Positions 1 through 7,494 are shown, numbered from the stretch's first letter. The stretch: DNA of 15,080 nucleotides from Methylococcales bacterium (GCA_023144875.1 JAGLEW010000095.1:1-15080), one strand, 5' to 3'. Made by a program: numbers and translations. Notes: generated by a model not told the origin, from the letters alone.

Positions 1-27
1 GGCGTTTTCTATGAAAGGGCAATTGCA

Positions 28-1221
28 ATGTTAGAAAAAGATCCTTGGTTATTACCCGATGGTATAGAGGAAATGTTACCCGATGATGCGGCGCATTTAG
101 AAAATTTACGCAGGCAATTATTAGATGTTTTTAAAGGCTGGGGCTATCAGTTAGTGATACCGCCTTTAATGGATCATTTGGCATCACTGTTAACAGGTAC
201 AGGTCATGATTTAGAATTGCAAACCTTTAAAGTAACGGATCAATTAAGTGGCGAATTATTAGGGTTTCGTGCCGATATGACCCCGCAAGTGGCCCGTATT
301 GATGCGCATAATTTAAGCCATCACGATGCACCGACTCGATTATGTTATGCAGGCAGTGTCTTACATACATTAAGCGAAGTCTTGGAACAAAGCCGAAGCC
401 CGATGCAAATTGGTGCTGAAATTTATGGACATCAAGGTTTAGAAAGTGATTTAGAAGTCATTAAATTGATGTTAGAAATGCTTACGGTTGTAAAATTTAA
501 AAAGGTACATTTAGATTTAGGTCATGTTGGTATTTATGAAGTTTTATCAAAACAAGCAGGGTTAAATGATCAGCAAGAAAGTGAATTATTTGACGTTTTA
601 CAACGCAAAGCCACAACCGAATTACAAGTACTAATAAATAAATACCCTATTGAGGCAAAATTTAAGAAAATATTTTTAGCCTTGCCGCAATTAAATGGTA
701 ATGTCGACATTTTAGCTCACGCGACTGAAATTTTAAAAGATACAGGTGCTGAAATTAAGCAAGCACTTAAGGATTTACGAGCGCTTTCAGAGCACTTAAT
801 GCCTATTTTCCCCGAGCTATCAATAACGTTTGATTTAGCAGAATTACGTGGCTATCATTATCATACAGGCATTGTATTTGCTGCTTTTTCCTCAGATTTT
901 GGTCGAGAGATAGCACGAGGTGGTCGTTATGATAATATCGGCGGCGTTTTTGGACGAGCACGTCCTGCAACGGGATTTAGTGCCGATTTAAAATTACTAA
1001 CATCGTTAAGTAAATGTCATCTTGAATCAGAAGTCATTGAAAGTATTTTTGCGCCTGTTTCACAGGATGCTTCATTATCAGAAAAAATTAAAACTCTTAG
1101 ATCAGAAGGGCGTATTGTGATACAGCAATTACCTGAACAATTAGGGGGTGCAAAAGAATTAAATTGCACAGCGGTATTAATACAAAAAAATAATCTATGG
1201 CAGATTGTGCCTTTCGTCTAA
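28..1221 (+). CDS. hisZ: ATP phosphoribosyltransferase regulatory subunit HisZ
   Basis: HisZ is a catalytically dead paralogue of histidyl-tRNA synthetase. It forms a hetero-octamer with short-form HisG and makes the first step of histidine synthesis active and feedback-sensitive. The 397-residue protein opens with WLLPDGIEEMLP (residues 7-18). It carries the HisRS-like motif RADMTPQVAR (81-90), a GYHYHTG segment near 275, and the GGRYDNIGG...RPATGF block near 297-315. Length matches the family. The chosen ATG at 28 has AAAGGG at 14-19, about 8 nt upstream. The frame is open to the window edge, but upstream residues do not resemble HisZ. In many gammaproteobacteria hflC precedes hisZ; a frame ending in RFL plus TGA at 12-14 could be its tail, but three codons cannot prove it. 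purA follows after 13 nt, so co-transcription is likely. No hisG lies in the window. Confidence 0.93.
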   Translation: MLEKDPWLLPDGIEEMLPDDAAHLENLRRQLLDVFKGWGYQLVIPPLMDHLASLLTGTGHDLELQTFKVTDQLSGELLGFRADMTPQVARIDAHNLSHHDAPTRLCYAGSVLHTLSEVLEQSRSPMQIGAEIYGHQGLESDLEVIKLMLEMLTVVKFKKVHLDLGHVGIYEVLSKQAGLNDQQESELFDVLQRKATTELQVLINKYPIEAKFKKIFLALPQLNGNVDILAHATEILKDTGAEIKQALKDLRALSEHLMPIFPELSITFDLAELRGYHYHTGIVFAAFSSDFGREIARGGRYDNIGGVFGRARPATGFSADLKLLTSLSKCHLESEVIESIFAPVSQDASLSEKIKTLRSEGRIVIQQLPEQLGGAKELNCTAVLIQKNNLWQIVPFV

Positions 1222-1234
1222 AATTGGAATTATT

Positions 1235-2533
1235 ATGGGAAAAAATGTTGTTATCATCGGCACACAATGGGGTGACGAAGGTAAAGGAAAACTGGTCGAT
1301 TTATTAACCGATCAGGTTAAGGCCGTTGTACGTTTTCAAGGTGGACATAATGCGGGTCACACGCTTATTATTGACGGTGAAAAAACTGTACTTCATTTAA
1401 TTCCATCAGGTATTTTACGAAAAAATGTTGAGTGTTTGATTGGCAATGGTGTGGTGTTGTCAATGGACGCTTTAGTCGAAGAAATTGAAATTTTAGAAAA
1501 ATCAGGGATAGAAGTACAGAGTCGGCTCAAAATCAGCGAAGCGTGTGCGTTAATTTTACCGATTCATATTGCCATAGACCAGGCGCGAGAAAAAGCACGA
1601 GGCAATAAGGCCATCGGAACAACAGGGCGTGGTATTGGCCCTGCTTATGAGGATAAGGTCGCAAGGCGTGGATTAAGAGCAGGTGATTTACTCGCACCAG
1701 AACGATTTGCCGAAAAATTAAAAGAGTTAGTTGATTATCATAATTTTATGTTAGTTAATTATTATCATGTAGAAGCCATTGATTTTGAAAGTTCTTTAAA
1801 ATCTGCTGAAAAATTAGCGAAGATTGTGAAACCCTTATTAATTGATGTGGGTGAAAAAATTCACGACTATCAGCAACAAGGTGAAAATATTTTGTTTGAA
1901 GGCGCGCAAGGGGCGTTACTTGATATTGATCATGGCACTTATCCTTATGTCACTTCATCTAATACGACAGCAGGTGGCGCTTCAACGGGGTCTGGACTTG
2001 GCCCTTTGAGTTTTGATTATGTTTTAGGCATTACTAAGGCTTATTCAACGCGTGTTGGTAATGGCCCTTTTCCAACAGAACTTGATGATGAAAATTCTGA
2101 ACATTTAGGGACAAAAGGACAGGAATTTGGCGCAACCACAGGCCGTAAACGCAGAACAGGTTGGTTTGATGCCGTTTCAATGCGAAAGTCTGCGCAAATG
2201 AATAGTTTAAGTGGTATTTGTTTAACCAAGTTGGATGTTTTAGATGGGCTTAAAACGATTGGTATTTGTGTGGCTTATGAAATTAATGGCGAACAAACAA
2301 TAATTGCGCCTTTAGGGGCTGAAAATTATGCCGCGTGTAAACCTGTTATTGAAGAAATGTCAGGTTGGGAAGGATCAACGGCAGGAATCACGGAATTTTC
2401 TAAATTACCTGAGAATGCAAAGGCGTATGTTGCGCGCATTGAAGCCTTAATTGGGGTTAAAATTACCATTTTATCAACAGGTGCTGATCGAAATGAAACG
2501 ATTATTTTGCAACAGCCTTTTACTGATATGTGA
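1235..2533 (+). CDS. purA: Adenylosuccinate synthetase PurA
   Basis: PurA joins IMP and aspartate using GTP to make adenylosuccinate, the committed step from IMP to AMP, in the cytosol. From the ATG at 1235 the product is 432 residues, the same length as the E. coli enzyme. The N-terminus GTQWGDEGKGK (9-19) is the GTP loop with catalytic Asp14, and GGHNAGHT carries catalytic His42. Further family motifs are GTTGRGIGPAYEDK (IMP site), TSSNTTAGGASTGSGLGP, TGRKRRTGWFDAV and TKLDVLDG (guanine recognition). An in-frame TTG at 1205 would extend the protein by 10 residues into hisZ. I reject it because PurA proteins begin at MGKNVVIIG and a GGA lies just upstream of 1235. The stop overlaps the next gene start by one base (TGATG), which suggests translational coupling. 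Confidence 0.97.
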   Translation: MGKNVVIIGTQWGDEGKGKLVDLLTDQVKAVVRFQGGHNAGHTLIIDGEKTVLHLIPSGILRKNVECLIGNGVVLSMDALVEEIEILEKSGIEVQSRLKISEACALILPIHIAIDQAREKARGNKAIGTTGRGIGPAYEDKVARRGLRAGDLLAPERFAEKLKELVDYHNFMLVNYYHVEAIDFESSLKSAEKLAKIVKPLLIDVGEKIHDYQQQGENILFEGAQGALLDIDHGTYPYVTSSNTTAGGASTGSGLGPLSFDYVLGITKAYSTRVGNGPFPTELDDENSEHLGTKGQEFGATTGRKRRTGWFDAVSMRKSAQMNSLSGICLTKLDVLDGLKTIGICVAYEINGEQTIIAPLGAENYAACKPVIEEMSGWEGSTAGITEFSKLPENAKAYVARIEALIGVKITILSTGADRNETIILQQPFTDM

Positions 2534-3234
2534 TGATTAGGACAGGCATTATCTTATCAATCGTGACATTGGTCGCGTGTGCGCAGGAGGTTATTCTTAA
2601 GCCTCCTGTTAAAAAACCGCCTCTCGTGAAAAAACGGTCACCATCCATTGTTAAGAAGGTTATTTTAAAGCAATGGTTATGGGATGATAATTATCAGCAT
2701 TGGATTAAAAATGGTAGGATTTTTGATGCAACTGTGCGAAAAAAATCAGGCGTTGCTTGGGTGCCAAAAGAAGGGGCAATTAGCATTGCCGTAGATTCTG
2801 TGTTGTTTCCAAATGTGTTGGGTAATCGGCAACAGGAATTGTTAATGAAGGTTTTTCAATTTACAGACCCTACTGCTTTTTTGATTGCGACTCAATCGGT
2901 GACTGGTTTAAAGCATTTGTTAACTGCGGCGCAAATTGATCCTGCCTGTATTAATGATAAACATTTTTTTATCTCTTCAGGACGTAGCCAAAAAATAACG
3001 CTGAAGAGACTCGGGGGGGCGCGTTATCTTGGAATTGTCATAGGCTATACTAATTTAGAAGGGTCGCGTATTGCCCGCTTAATACCTATAGTTACTGTGA
3101 ATAAACGTAAAGTGATTGATGTAAAAAAACACTCGCCTTCAATGCTAACTGATGTCTTGCGTCCTGCTTCTTTAGCGCTTAAATTGTCGCTCGGTGAAAA
3201 TGGTATTAGACGTTTGAATATAGAGGCAAAATAG
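2533..3234 (+). CDS. Predicted outer-membrane lipoprotein, TssJ-like (type VI secretion lipoprotein family)
   Basis: The product is 233 residues from ATG 2533; a GTG at 2530 would add one residue. Residues 1-16 form a type II signal peptide ending in lipobox LVAC, so Cys16 is the predicted lipidated residue. Ala follows the Cys, with no Asp at +2, so outer-membrane sorting is expected. Residues 21-50 are a Lys/Pro-rich linker. Residues 82-188 show the TssJ/VasD layout: a strand, then LGNRQQELLMKVFQFTDPTAF (compare the family's grp-pl-vriyqL-d-aF), a helix, an SSGRSQKITLKR strand (family position of the PG turn), and RYLGIVIGY. TssJ anchors the TssM-TssL-TssJ membrane complex of type VI secretion. 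The C-terminal 40 residues are extra. No other tss gene is in the window, and purA lies upstream, so its role here is unknown. The family call rests on pattern memory, not an alignment. Confidence 0.65.
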   Translation: MIRTGIILSIVTLVACAQEVILKPPVKKPPLVKKRSPSIVKKVILKQWLWDDNYQHWIKNGRIFDATVRKKSGVAWVPKEGAISIAVDSVLFPNVLGNRQQELLMKVFQFTDPTAFLIATQSVTGLKHLLTAAQIDPACINDKHFFISSGRSQKITLKRLGGARYLGIVIGYTNLEGSRIARLIPIVTVNKRKVIDVKKHSPSMLTDVLRPASLALKLSLGENGIRRLNIEAK

Positions 3235-3237
3235 AGG

Positions 3238-4365
3238 TTAGCCATTTATTTTTATCATGGTTATAAACTTATCAAATAAAACCTCAAGATCTTGAGGGCC
3301 TGGACTGGCTTCTGGGTGTCCTTGAAAACTAAAGGCAGGGTAATCGGTGCGTTCCATGCCTTGTAAACTGCCATCAAATAAAGAATGATGGGTAGCGGTT
3401 AAATGGGTTGGTAACGTCGATTCATCAACGGTAAAACCATGATTTTGACTGCTGATAAAGACTTTTCCTGATTTTTTTTCTTGGATAGGGTGATTGGCTC
3501 CATGATGTCCAAATTTCATTTTAATGGTTTTAGCGCCACTGGCTAAGGCCAAAAGTTGGTGACCTAGACAAATCCCAAACATAGGAATTTTAGTGGGTAA
3601 AATTTCTTTAATCGCGGCGATGGCATAAGTACACGGCTCAGGATCACCAGGGCCATTTGATAAAAACACCCCGTCAGGTTTTAAGGCTAATACCTCTGAA
3701 GCACTTGTTGTTGCGGGGACAACGGTTATACGACAGCCTTTGTTTACCAGTAATCGTAATATATTGCGTTTAACCCCAAAATCATAGGTCACAATATGGA
3801 GATCTAAATTTTTGGGTCGAGTATAACCATTTTCTAGATTCCACGTATCTTCTGTCCATTCATAAACATGGGAGGTCGTCACTTCTTTGACTAAATCCAA
3901 GCCTTTTAAGCCTGAAAATTTTGCTAACTGCTGTTGTGCGGTTTCAATATTGGCTTTTTCACCTGTGACAATACAGCCATTTTGGGCGCCTTTATCGCGT
4001 AATAAGCGTGTTAATTTTCGCGTATCAATATCAGCAATAGCGACAACCTTATGTTCGATTAGATACTCTGATAAGGTTTTTTCATTTCGCCAATTGCTGG
4101 CAAGTAAGGGTAAATCTCGAATAACCAGCCCACTTGCAAAAACGCCAATGGATTCATCATCTTCACGTGTTATTCCTACATTACCAATATGTGGGTAAGT
4201 TAGGGTTACAATTTGACGGGCGTAGGAAGGGTCGCTGAGAATTTCTTGATACCCTGTTAAAGCGGTATTAAAAACAACTTCTCCTACAGAACAGCCGTCA
4301 GCACCAATGGATATGCCTTCAAATACTGTTCCATCTTTTAATACCAGCCATGCAGACGTGCTCAA
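3238..4365 (-). CDS. carA: Carbamoyl-phosphate synthase small (glutaminase) subunit CarA
   Basis: CarA hydrolyses glutamine and channels ammonia to CarB, which makes carbamoyl phosphate for pyrimidines and arginine. The 375-residue product has the CarA N-terminal domain (EVVFNTALTGYQEILSDPSY, 29-48) and a class I glutamine amidotransferase domain from about 190. Its triad is visible: Cys266 in FGICLGHQ, His350 and Glu352 in QGHPEASPGP; SNGPGDPEPC (236-245) is also typical. The start codon is TTG (4365-4363), preceded 8 nt earlier by a good Shine-Dalgarno GAGGT (4378-4374). E. coli carA is also known to initiate at UUG. carB is not next to it: downstream lies the convergent TssJ-like gene, only 3 nt away. 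A 77-nt gap separates it from the Trypco1 gene upstream; whether carA has its own promoter there is unclear. Confidence 0.96.
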   Translation of the reverse strand: MSTSAWLVLKDGTVFEGISIGADGCSVGEVVFNTALTGYQEILSDPSYARQIVTLTYPHIGNVGITREDDESIGVFASGLVIRDLPLLASNWRNEKTLSEYLIEHKVVAIADIDTRKLTRLLRDKGAQNGCIVTGEKANIETAQQQLAKFSGLKGLDLVKEVTTSHVYEWTEDTWNLENGYTRPKNLDLHIVTYDFGVKRNILRLLVNKGCRITVVPATTSASEVLALKPDGVFLSNGPGDPEPCTYAIAAIKEILPTKIPMFGICLGHQLLALASGAKTIKMKFGHHGANHPIQEKKSGKVFISSQNHGFTVDESTLPTHLTATHHSLFDGSLQGMERTDYPAFSFQGHPEASPGPQDLEVLFDKFITMIKING

Positions 4366-4442
4366 AATTGGTTACCTCAAAAAAATAGTTAAATACAACG
4401 TTCGATTGACCTTAATGTAGTACAACAGGTTTGCTTAAGAAG

Positions 4443-4781
4443 CTAAGTCTTATTTTTCCATTTAATACTGACCTTAAAGCTGGCTTCGCTTTCGACAGAA
4501 GAAAAGACGACACCCGCTTTACCATTAAAGCTAATGGCAAATTCTAAGTTAATTTCATCGGGTTTGTCGATATTTTTTAATGAGGATAAGAGCGCATTAC
4601 CAATGGGAGCAATACATTGTACGGCTTCGTCAAACCGACGTGGTGCGTGGACAGTTTCATTACTGCTTCGCCCAACGCCTCGATGGGTTCCAGGTCGTGT
4701 TTGAGAAGAAGATTCGGACTCTGCAAATTGCATATAAGCCGTTTCACCGTTGTCGAGTTCGAACTCAATCATATTAGGCAT
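4443..4781 (-). CDS. Trypsin-co-occurring domain (Trypco1 / CU044_2847-type) small protein
   Basis: A 112-residue protein. Residues 3-18 form a beta hairpin (MIEFELDNGETAYMQF). Residues 19-45 are a polar Ser/Thr-rich linker. A helix follows (RRFDEAVQCIAPIGNALLSSL, about 48-68), then EINLEFAISFNGKAGVV (76-92) and ASFKVSIKWK (101-110). This order, an N-terminal EF-L-DG strand pair, the F-EA---I-P helix, the EF-I---GKAG strand and a final FKV-I-WK, is that of the Trypco1 family. That family is often found beside trypsin-like proteases and effector-associated domains in bacterial conflict systems. No protease is visible here. The gene lies 42 nt downstream of sdhD and 77 nt upstream of carA on the same strand. 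A GGT about 8 nt before ATG 4781 is a weak ribosome site; ATG 4772 is an alternative start. The biochemical role of the family is not known to me. Confidence 0.75.
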   Translation of the reverse strand: MPNMIEFELDNGETAYMQFAESESSSQTRPGTHRGVGRSSNETVHAPRRFDEAVQCIAPIGNALLSSLKNIDKPDEINLEFAISFNGKAGVVFSSVESEASFKVSIKWKNKT

Positions 4782-4823
4782 TATGTGTTACCAACGTGTT
4801 TTTTTGAAAGATAATATAGAGGG

Positions 4824-5204
4824 TTATTTTGTAATAATACGTAAAATAGAGAGGAGGGCGCTAATGGCTAAGGCTGAAAAGCCGAGTTTAACGATCCACA
4901 GTAACGTTAATTTATAGGCCATGTTTTGTACATAGTCTTCGATAACGACTTGTAAGCCTAATACGGCATGATAAAACGCAACCAGAATAAAACTAACGGC
5001 ACATAAACTATTCAGGGGGTCTGCGAGCCATATATTGATTTGCGCGTAATCCATGTCACTTAAACGTTTAATAAAGGCGACCATCCAAAAACTAAGAGGT
5101 ACTAAGGCGACAGCGGTTAAACGTTGCATGGACCAATCAGAGCTGCCTGTTTTAGCAGAACCTAAGCCTTGTGCTTTTGATAAAGGCGTTCTTCTTTCGG
5201 TCAT
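4824..5204 (-). CDS. sdhD: Succinate dehydrogenase membrane anchor subunit SdhD
   Basis: SdhD is one of two membrane subunits of complex II; with SdhC it holds heme b and the ubiquinone site. The 126-residue product has three predicted membrane helices, about 31-48, 62-85 and 98-122. The N-terminal SSDWSMQRLTA matches the family. YHAVLGLQVVIEDYV carries His79 (heme ligand position) and Asp90-Tyr91 (quinone-site pair, compare E. coli SdhD). The reading frame is open further upstream to 5276, overlapping sdhC. I chose ATG 5204 because AGGAAGG lies directly before it and the extra 24 residues look unlike SdhD. It begins 8 nt after the sdhC stop. sdhA and sdhB do not follow as they do in many Proteobacteria; the next gene is the Trypco1 protein. 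Confidence 0.9.
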   Translation of the reverse strand: MTERRTPLSKAQGLGSAKTGSSDWSMQRLTAVALVPLSFWMVAFIKRLSDMDYAQINIWLADPLNSLCAVSFILVAFYHAVLGLQVVIEDYVQNMAYKLTLLWIVKLGFSALAISALLSILRIITK

Positions 5205-5212
5205 AAACCTTC

Positions 5213-5590
5213 CTAAAGATAAAAAAGTGAAAAAGCCGTCAAGGCTACGGAAGCGACTAATTCGATCAACGCGCATTTATTCATGGTTTCTTTATCAAAA
5301 CTTAGTCCAGCATCCCAGAAAAAATGTCGAATACCATGACAAAAATGGAAGAATAAGGCATAAACAAACAGTATTAAAAATAATGAAACCCACGTATCAT
5401 TGACAAGTGAGTGTAACTGAGCATATGACTCTGCATCTGAGTTGGCGATTGTACAAAAACTGTAGACAAAAAAAACTAAACCTAACGCTAAAACAGTGCC
5501 AGTGATGCGGTGGGTAATAGAAATAAGCCCTGTCAATGGCAAAGTATAGATTTGCAGATGCGGAGAAAGCGGTCTGTGTCGTGATTCCAT
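5213..5590 (-). CDS. sdhC: Succinate dehydrogenase cytochrome b556 subunit SdhC
   Basis: SdhC is the second membrane subunit of complex II. The 125-residue product starts MESRHRPLSPHLQIY, the usual opening of proteobacterial SdhC. SITHRITG (24-31) holds Ser24 and Arg28, equivalent to the E. coli quinone-site Ser27 and Arg31. FHFCHGIRHFFWDAG (81-95) aligns with E. coli YHVVVGIRH, making His82 the probable heme axial ligand. Three helices are predicted at about 29-48, 66-88 and 106-124. The frame continues upstream to 5647, but that stretch is the intergenic region shared with mobB and does not resemble SdhC, so ATG 5590 is preferred, although only a weak AAGA precedes it. It is the first gene of the minus-strand run sdhC-sdhD-Trypco1-carA. 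Confidence 0.92.
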   Translation of the reverse strand: MESRHRPLSPHLQIYTLPLTGLISITHRITGTVLALGLVFFVYSFCTIANSDAESYAQLHSLVNDTWVSLFLILFVYALFFHFCHGIRHFFWDAGLSFDKETMNKCALIELVASVALTAFSLFYL

Positions 5591-5665
5591 CGTCTTAAAG
5601 TGGGCGTTAAAAATAATAGAGAATATCCCGTATACTATACCAGACAAATCATGGGATTAAAATTT
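5591..5665. promoter_or_regulatory. Divergent promoter region between sdhC (-) and mobB (+)
   Basis: This 75-nt gap separates divergent starts. On the plus strand TATACT (5631-5636) is a good -10 match; TTAAAA (5607-5612), 18 nt upstream, is a fair -35 match. The block GTATACTATAC (5630-5640) is nearly palindromic, so TATAGT can also be read on the minus strand toward sdhC. The two promoters may therefore overlap. Assignment is by consensus matching by eye only. Confidence 0.4.
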
Positions 5666-6184
5666 ATGCAAAATGCTGTCGTTCCAATTTTAGGCTTTGC
5701 GGCGAAAAGTGGCACTGGAAAAACAACGTTATTAACCGCTTTAATACCCCTATTAGCCCAACATAATATCCGCGTGGGACTTATCAAACATAGCCACCAT
5801 AATTTTGAAATTGATAAACAAGGAAAAGACAGTTATCGCTTGCGAAAAGCAGGGGCTAGTCCTGTGATGTTGGTTTCAAGTCATCGTCGGGCGATTATTA
5901 CCGAGTTTAAGCACCCGATAGAACCACAACTTGATGACGAACTTAAACATTTTGATCAAACCATCTTAGATTTAATTTTAGTGGAAGGCTTTAAAAATGA
6001 AAAATTTCCTAAAATTGAACTGTCACGCGCGTGTTTAAACCAACCTTTTCTCTATCCTAATGACCCAGAAATTATTGCGGTTGCCAGCGATGGTTTACTG
6101 GAACTGCCTCCGCCATTACACGCATTAGACCTTAATCAACCTCAACGCATTGCCCACTTTATTTCACACAGGTTTTTAACATGA
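5666..6184 (+). CDS. mobB: Molybdopterin-guanine dinucleotide synthesis protein MobB
   Basis: MobB is a GTP-binding P-loop protein that assists MobA in attaching GMP to molybdopterin. From ATG 5666 the product is 172 residues, close to the E. coli protein (about 175). A Walker A loop AKSGTGKTT lies at 13-21, LIKHSHHNFEID at 39-50, the GKDSYRLRKAGA block at 53-64, and LILVEGFKNEKFPKIELSR at 103-121, all typical of MobB. The frame is open to 5600; ATG 5651 is another candidate. I favour 5666 because GGGA (5653-5656) sits about 9 nt upstream and family members start just before the P-loop strand. The stop overlaps the moeA start in ATGA (6181-6184), indicating coupled translation. mobA is not in the window. 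Confidence 0.92.
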   Translation: MQNAVVPILGFAAKSGTGKTTLLTALIPLLAQHNIRVGLIKHSHHNFEIDKQGKDSYRLRKAGASPVMLVSSHRRAIITEFKHPIEPQLDDELKHFDQTILDLILVEGFKNEKFPKIELSRACLNQPFLYPNDPEIIAVASDGLLELPPPLHALDLNQPQRIAHFISHRFLT

Positions 6185-7422
6185 CAGATCTTTGTTTTTC
6201 CTCAGGCTTACTGCCTATAAAACAGGCGTTAGTGCGTATATTAGCAGAGGTTCAATCCATTGAAGGGGTCGAAAAAAAATCTTTAAAAAATGCACTCGGT
6301 CGGGTATTAGCGCAATCAATTTATTCCCCTATTGCTCTTCCACCTGATCGTAATTCAGGAATGGATGGCTATGCACTTTCCAGTTCGGAGTGTGTAACTA
6401 ATGAAAAATTCACTTTGAAGCAGGTTGGAACTTCATGGGCAGGAAAGCCATTTGAAGGAACGCTTTTAAAGGGGGAGTGTGTTCGTATTTTTACAGGGGC
6501 AGTGATGCCTGAACAGGCGGATACGGTCATGATGCAAGAGCGTGTTGAGGTGGCAACGGATAATAACATTATTTTTCCTGAAAATTGTGTCGCCTTTGAT
6601 AATGTTCGGCAAGCGGGAGGCGATGTTGAAAAATCCAGTTGTTTATTATCATTAGGAAAAAAGTTAACGGCAGTTGATTTAGGATTACTCGCCGCCGCAG
6701 GGGTTCATAGTGTCGAGATTAAACGAAAATTACGCATTGCCTATTTTTCGACAGGGGATGAACTCATTTCTGTTGGTCAAGCGTTAACGACGGGGAAAAT
6801 ATATGATAGCAATCGGTATTTATTATTTGGTTTGTTAAATAACCCCTGTATTGAGGCAGTTGATATGGGGGTGATTAAAGACGATAAAACGTTATTAGAA
6901 CAGGCTTTTTTATCAGCGGCTAATCACTATGATGTCATTATCACCACAGGCGGTGCATCAGTGGGTGATGCCGATTATATTAAAGAAATTTTAGCCAAAC
7001 TAGGACAGGTTAATTTTTGGAAAGTCGCCATGAAACCTGGAAAACCCGTCGCTTTTGGTCGTATTAAAGCCTGTGTATTTTTTGGCTTACCAGGAAATCC
7101 AGCCTCGGTGGTAGCAACTTTTGATAAATTAGTGTTACCTGCTTTACAAAAAATGCTTGGGTTTGAGGGTTATTCGGCGTTAGGTTTTTACGTCACTTGC
7201 AAACAAGCCCTCAAAAAACAAGCTGGTCGACAAGAATATCAACGAGGTATTTTGACCCAACACGATGATGGCACTTATACCGTCATTTCCGCAGGAGGGC
7301 AAAATTCCAATCGACTCAAAAGTTTTAGCGAAGCCAATTGCTACCTACTGTTAGCCGCTGAGGTAACGGAGGTTCAAGTCGATGAAAAAATTTGGGTCGA
7401 ACCATTTGAGTTGTTTATTTAA
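6181..7422 (+). CDS. moeA: Molybdopterin molybdenumtransferase MoeA
   Basis: MoeA inserts molybdate into adenylated molybdopterin, the last step of basic molybdenum cofactor synthesis. The 413-residue length is normal. Motifs in order: PPDRNSGMDGYAL (54-66), RIFTGAVMPEQADTVMMQE (102-120), FSTGDEL (189-195), TTGGASVGDADYIKE (255-269), MKPGKPVAFG (284-293) and FGLPGNPASV (301-310). Asp62, Glu194 and Asp265 occupy the positions I recall as active-site residues in E. coli MoeA (Asp59, Glu188, Asp228). The gene overlaps mobB by four bases, so the two form a molybdenum-cofactor operon. The organism must therefore use molybdo-enzymes such as formate dehydrogenase or nitrate reductase, which are not seen here. 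Confidence 0.96.
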   Translation: MTDLCFSSGLLPIKQALVRILAEVQSIEGVEKKSLKNALGRVLAQSIYSPIALPPDRNSGMDGYALSSSECVTNEKFTLKQVGTSWAGKPFEGTLLKGECVRIFTGAVMPEQADTVMMQERVEVATDNNIIFPENCVAFDNVRQAGGDVEKSSCLLSLGKKLTAVDLGLLAAAGVHSVEIKRKLRIAYFSTGDELISVGQALTTGKIYDSNRYLLFGLLNNPCIEAVDMGVIKDDKTLLEQAFLSAANHYDVIITTGGASVGDADYIKEILAKLGQVNFWKVAMKPGKPVAFGRIKACVFFGLPGNPASVVATFDKLVLPALQKMLGFEGYSALGFYVTCKQALKKQAGRQEYQRGILTQHDDGTYTVISAGGQNSNRLKSFSEANCYLLLAAEVTEVQVDEKIWVEPFELFI

Positions 7423-7436
7423 ATAATTTTTTTGTT

Positions 7437-7465
7437 TTGATGATAAAAATTGGGTAAGGTATATT
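7437..7465 (+). promoter_or_regulatory. Possible sigma70-type promoter for the ASCH-domain gene
   Basis: TTGATG (7437-7442) and TATATT (7460-7465) are separated by 17 nt. They match the -35 and -10 consensus at 4 and 5 of 6 positions. Transcription would start near 7472 and leave a leader of about 23 nt. Assigned by eye; the surrounding DNA is AT-rich, so a chance match is possible. Confidence 0.4.
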
Positions 7466-7494
7466 CCTTTTATTCCAACCGATATGATTGAAAA

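Noticed and set aside
1..34. Possible 3' end of an upstream gene such as hflC
   Set aside because: Only a few codons are available in any frame, and no motif can be recognised.
1205..1234. Upstream TTG extension of purA
   Set aside because: It overlaps hisZ, adds 10 residues absent from PurA proteins, and ATG 1235 gives the exact family N-terminus and length.
2041..2229. 62-codon minus-strand ORF inside purA
   Set aside because: Antisense to the strongly conserved PurA GTP-binding C-terminal half.
3887..4198. 103-codon plus-strand ORF inside carA
   Set aside because: Antisense to conserved CarA coding sequence, with no recognisable domain.
4366..4442. A dedicated carA promoter or attenuator
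   Set aside because: I found no -35/-10 pair with acceptable spacing on the minus strand and no stable stem in this gap.
4577..4814. Three overlapping ORFs of 63-65 codons around the Trypco1 gene
   Set aside because: Alternative frames of the 112-aa gene; only the 4443-4781 frame shows family-like sequence and a consistent fold pattern.
5205..5276. Upstream extension of sdhD
   Set aside because: It overlaps the end of sdhC; ATG 5204 has AGGAAGG directly upstream and the family-like N-terminus.
5053..5403. 116-codon plus-strand ORF across sdhD and sdhC
   Set aside because: Antisense shadow of two clear membrane-protein genes; basic composition and no family resemblance.
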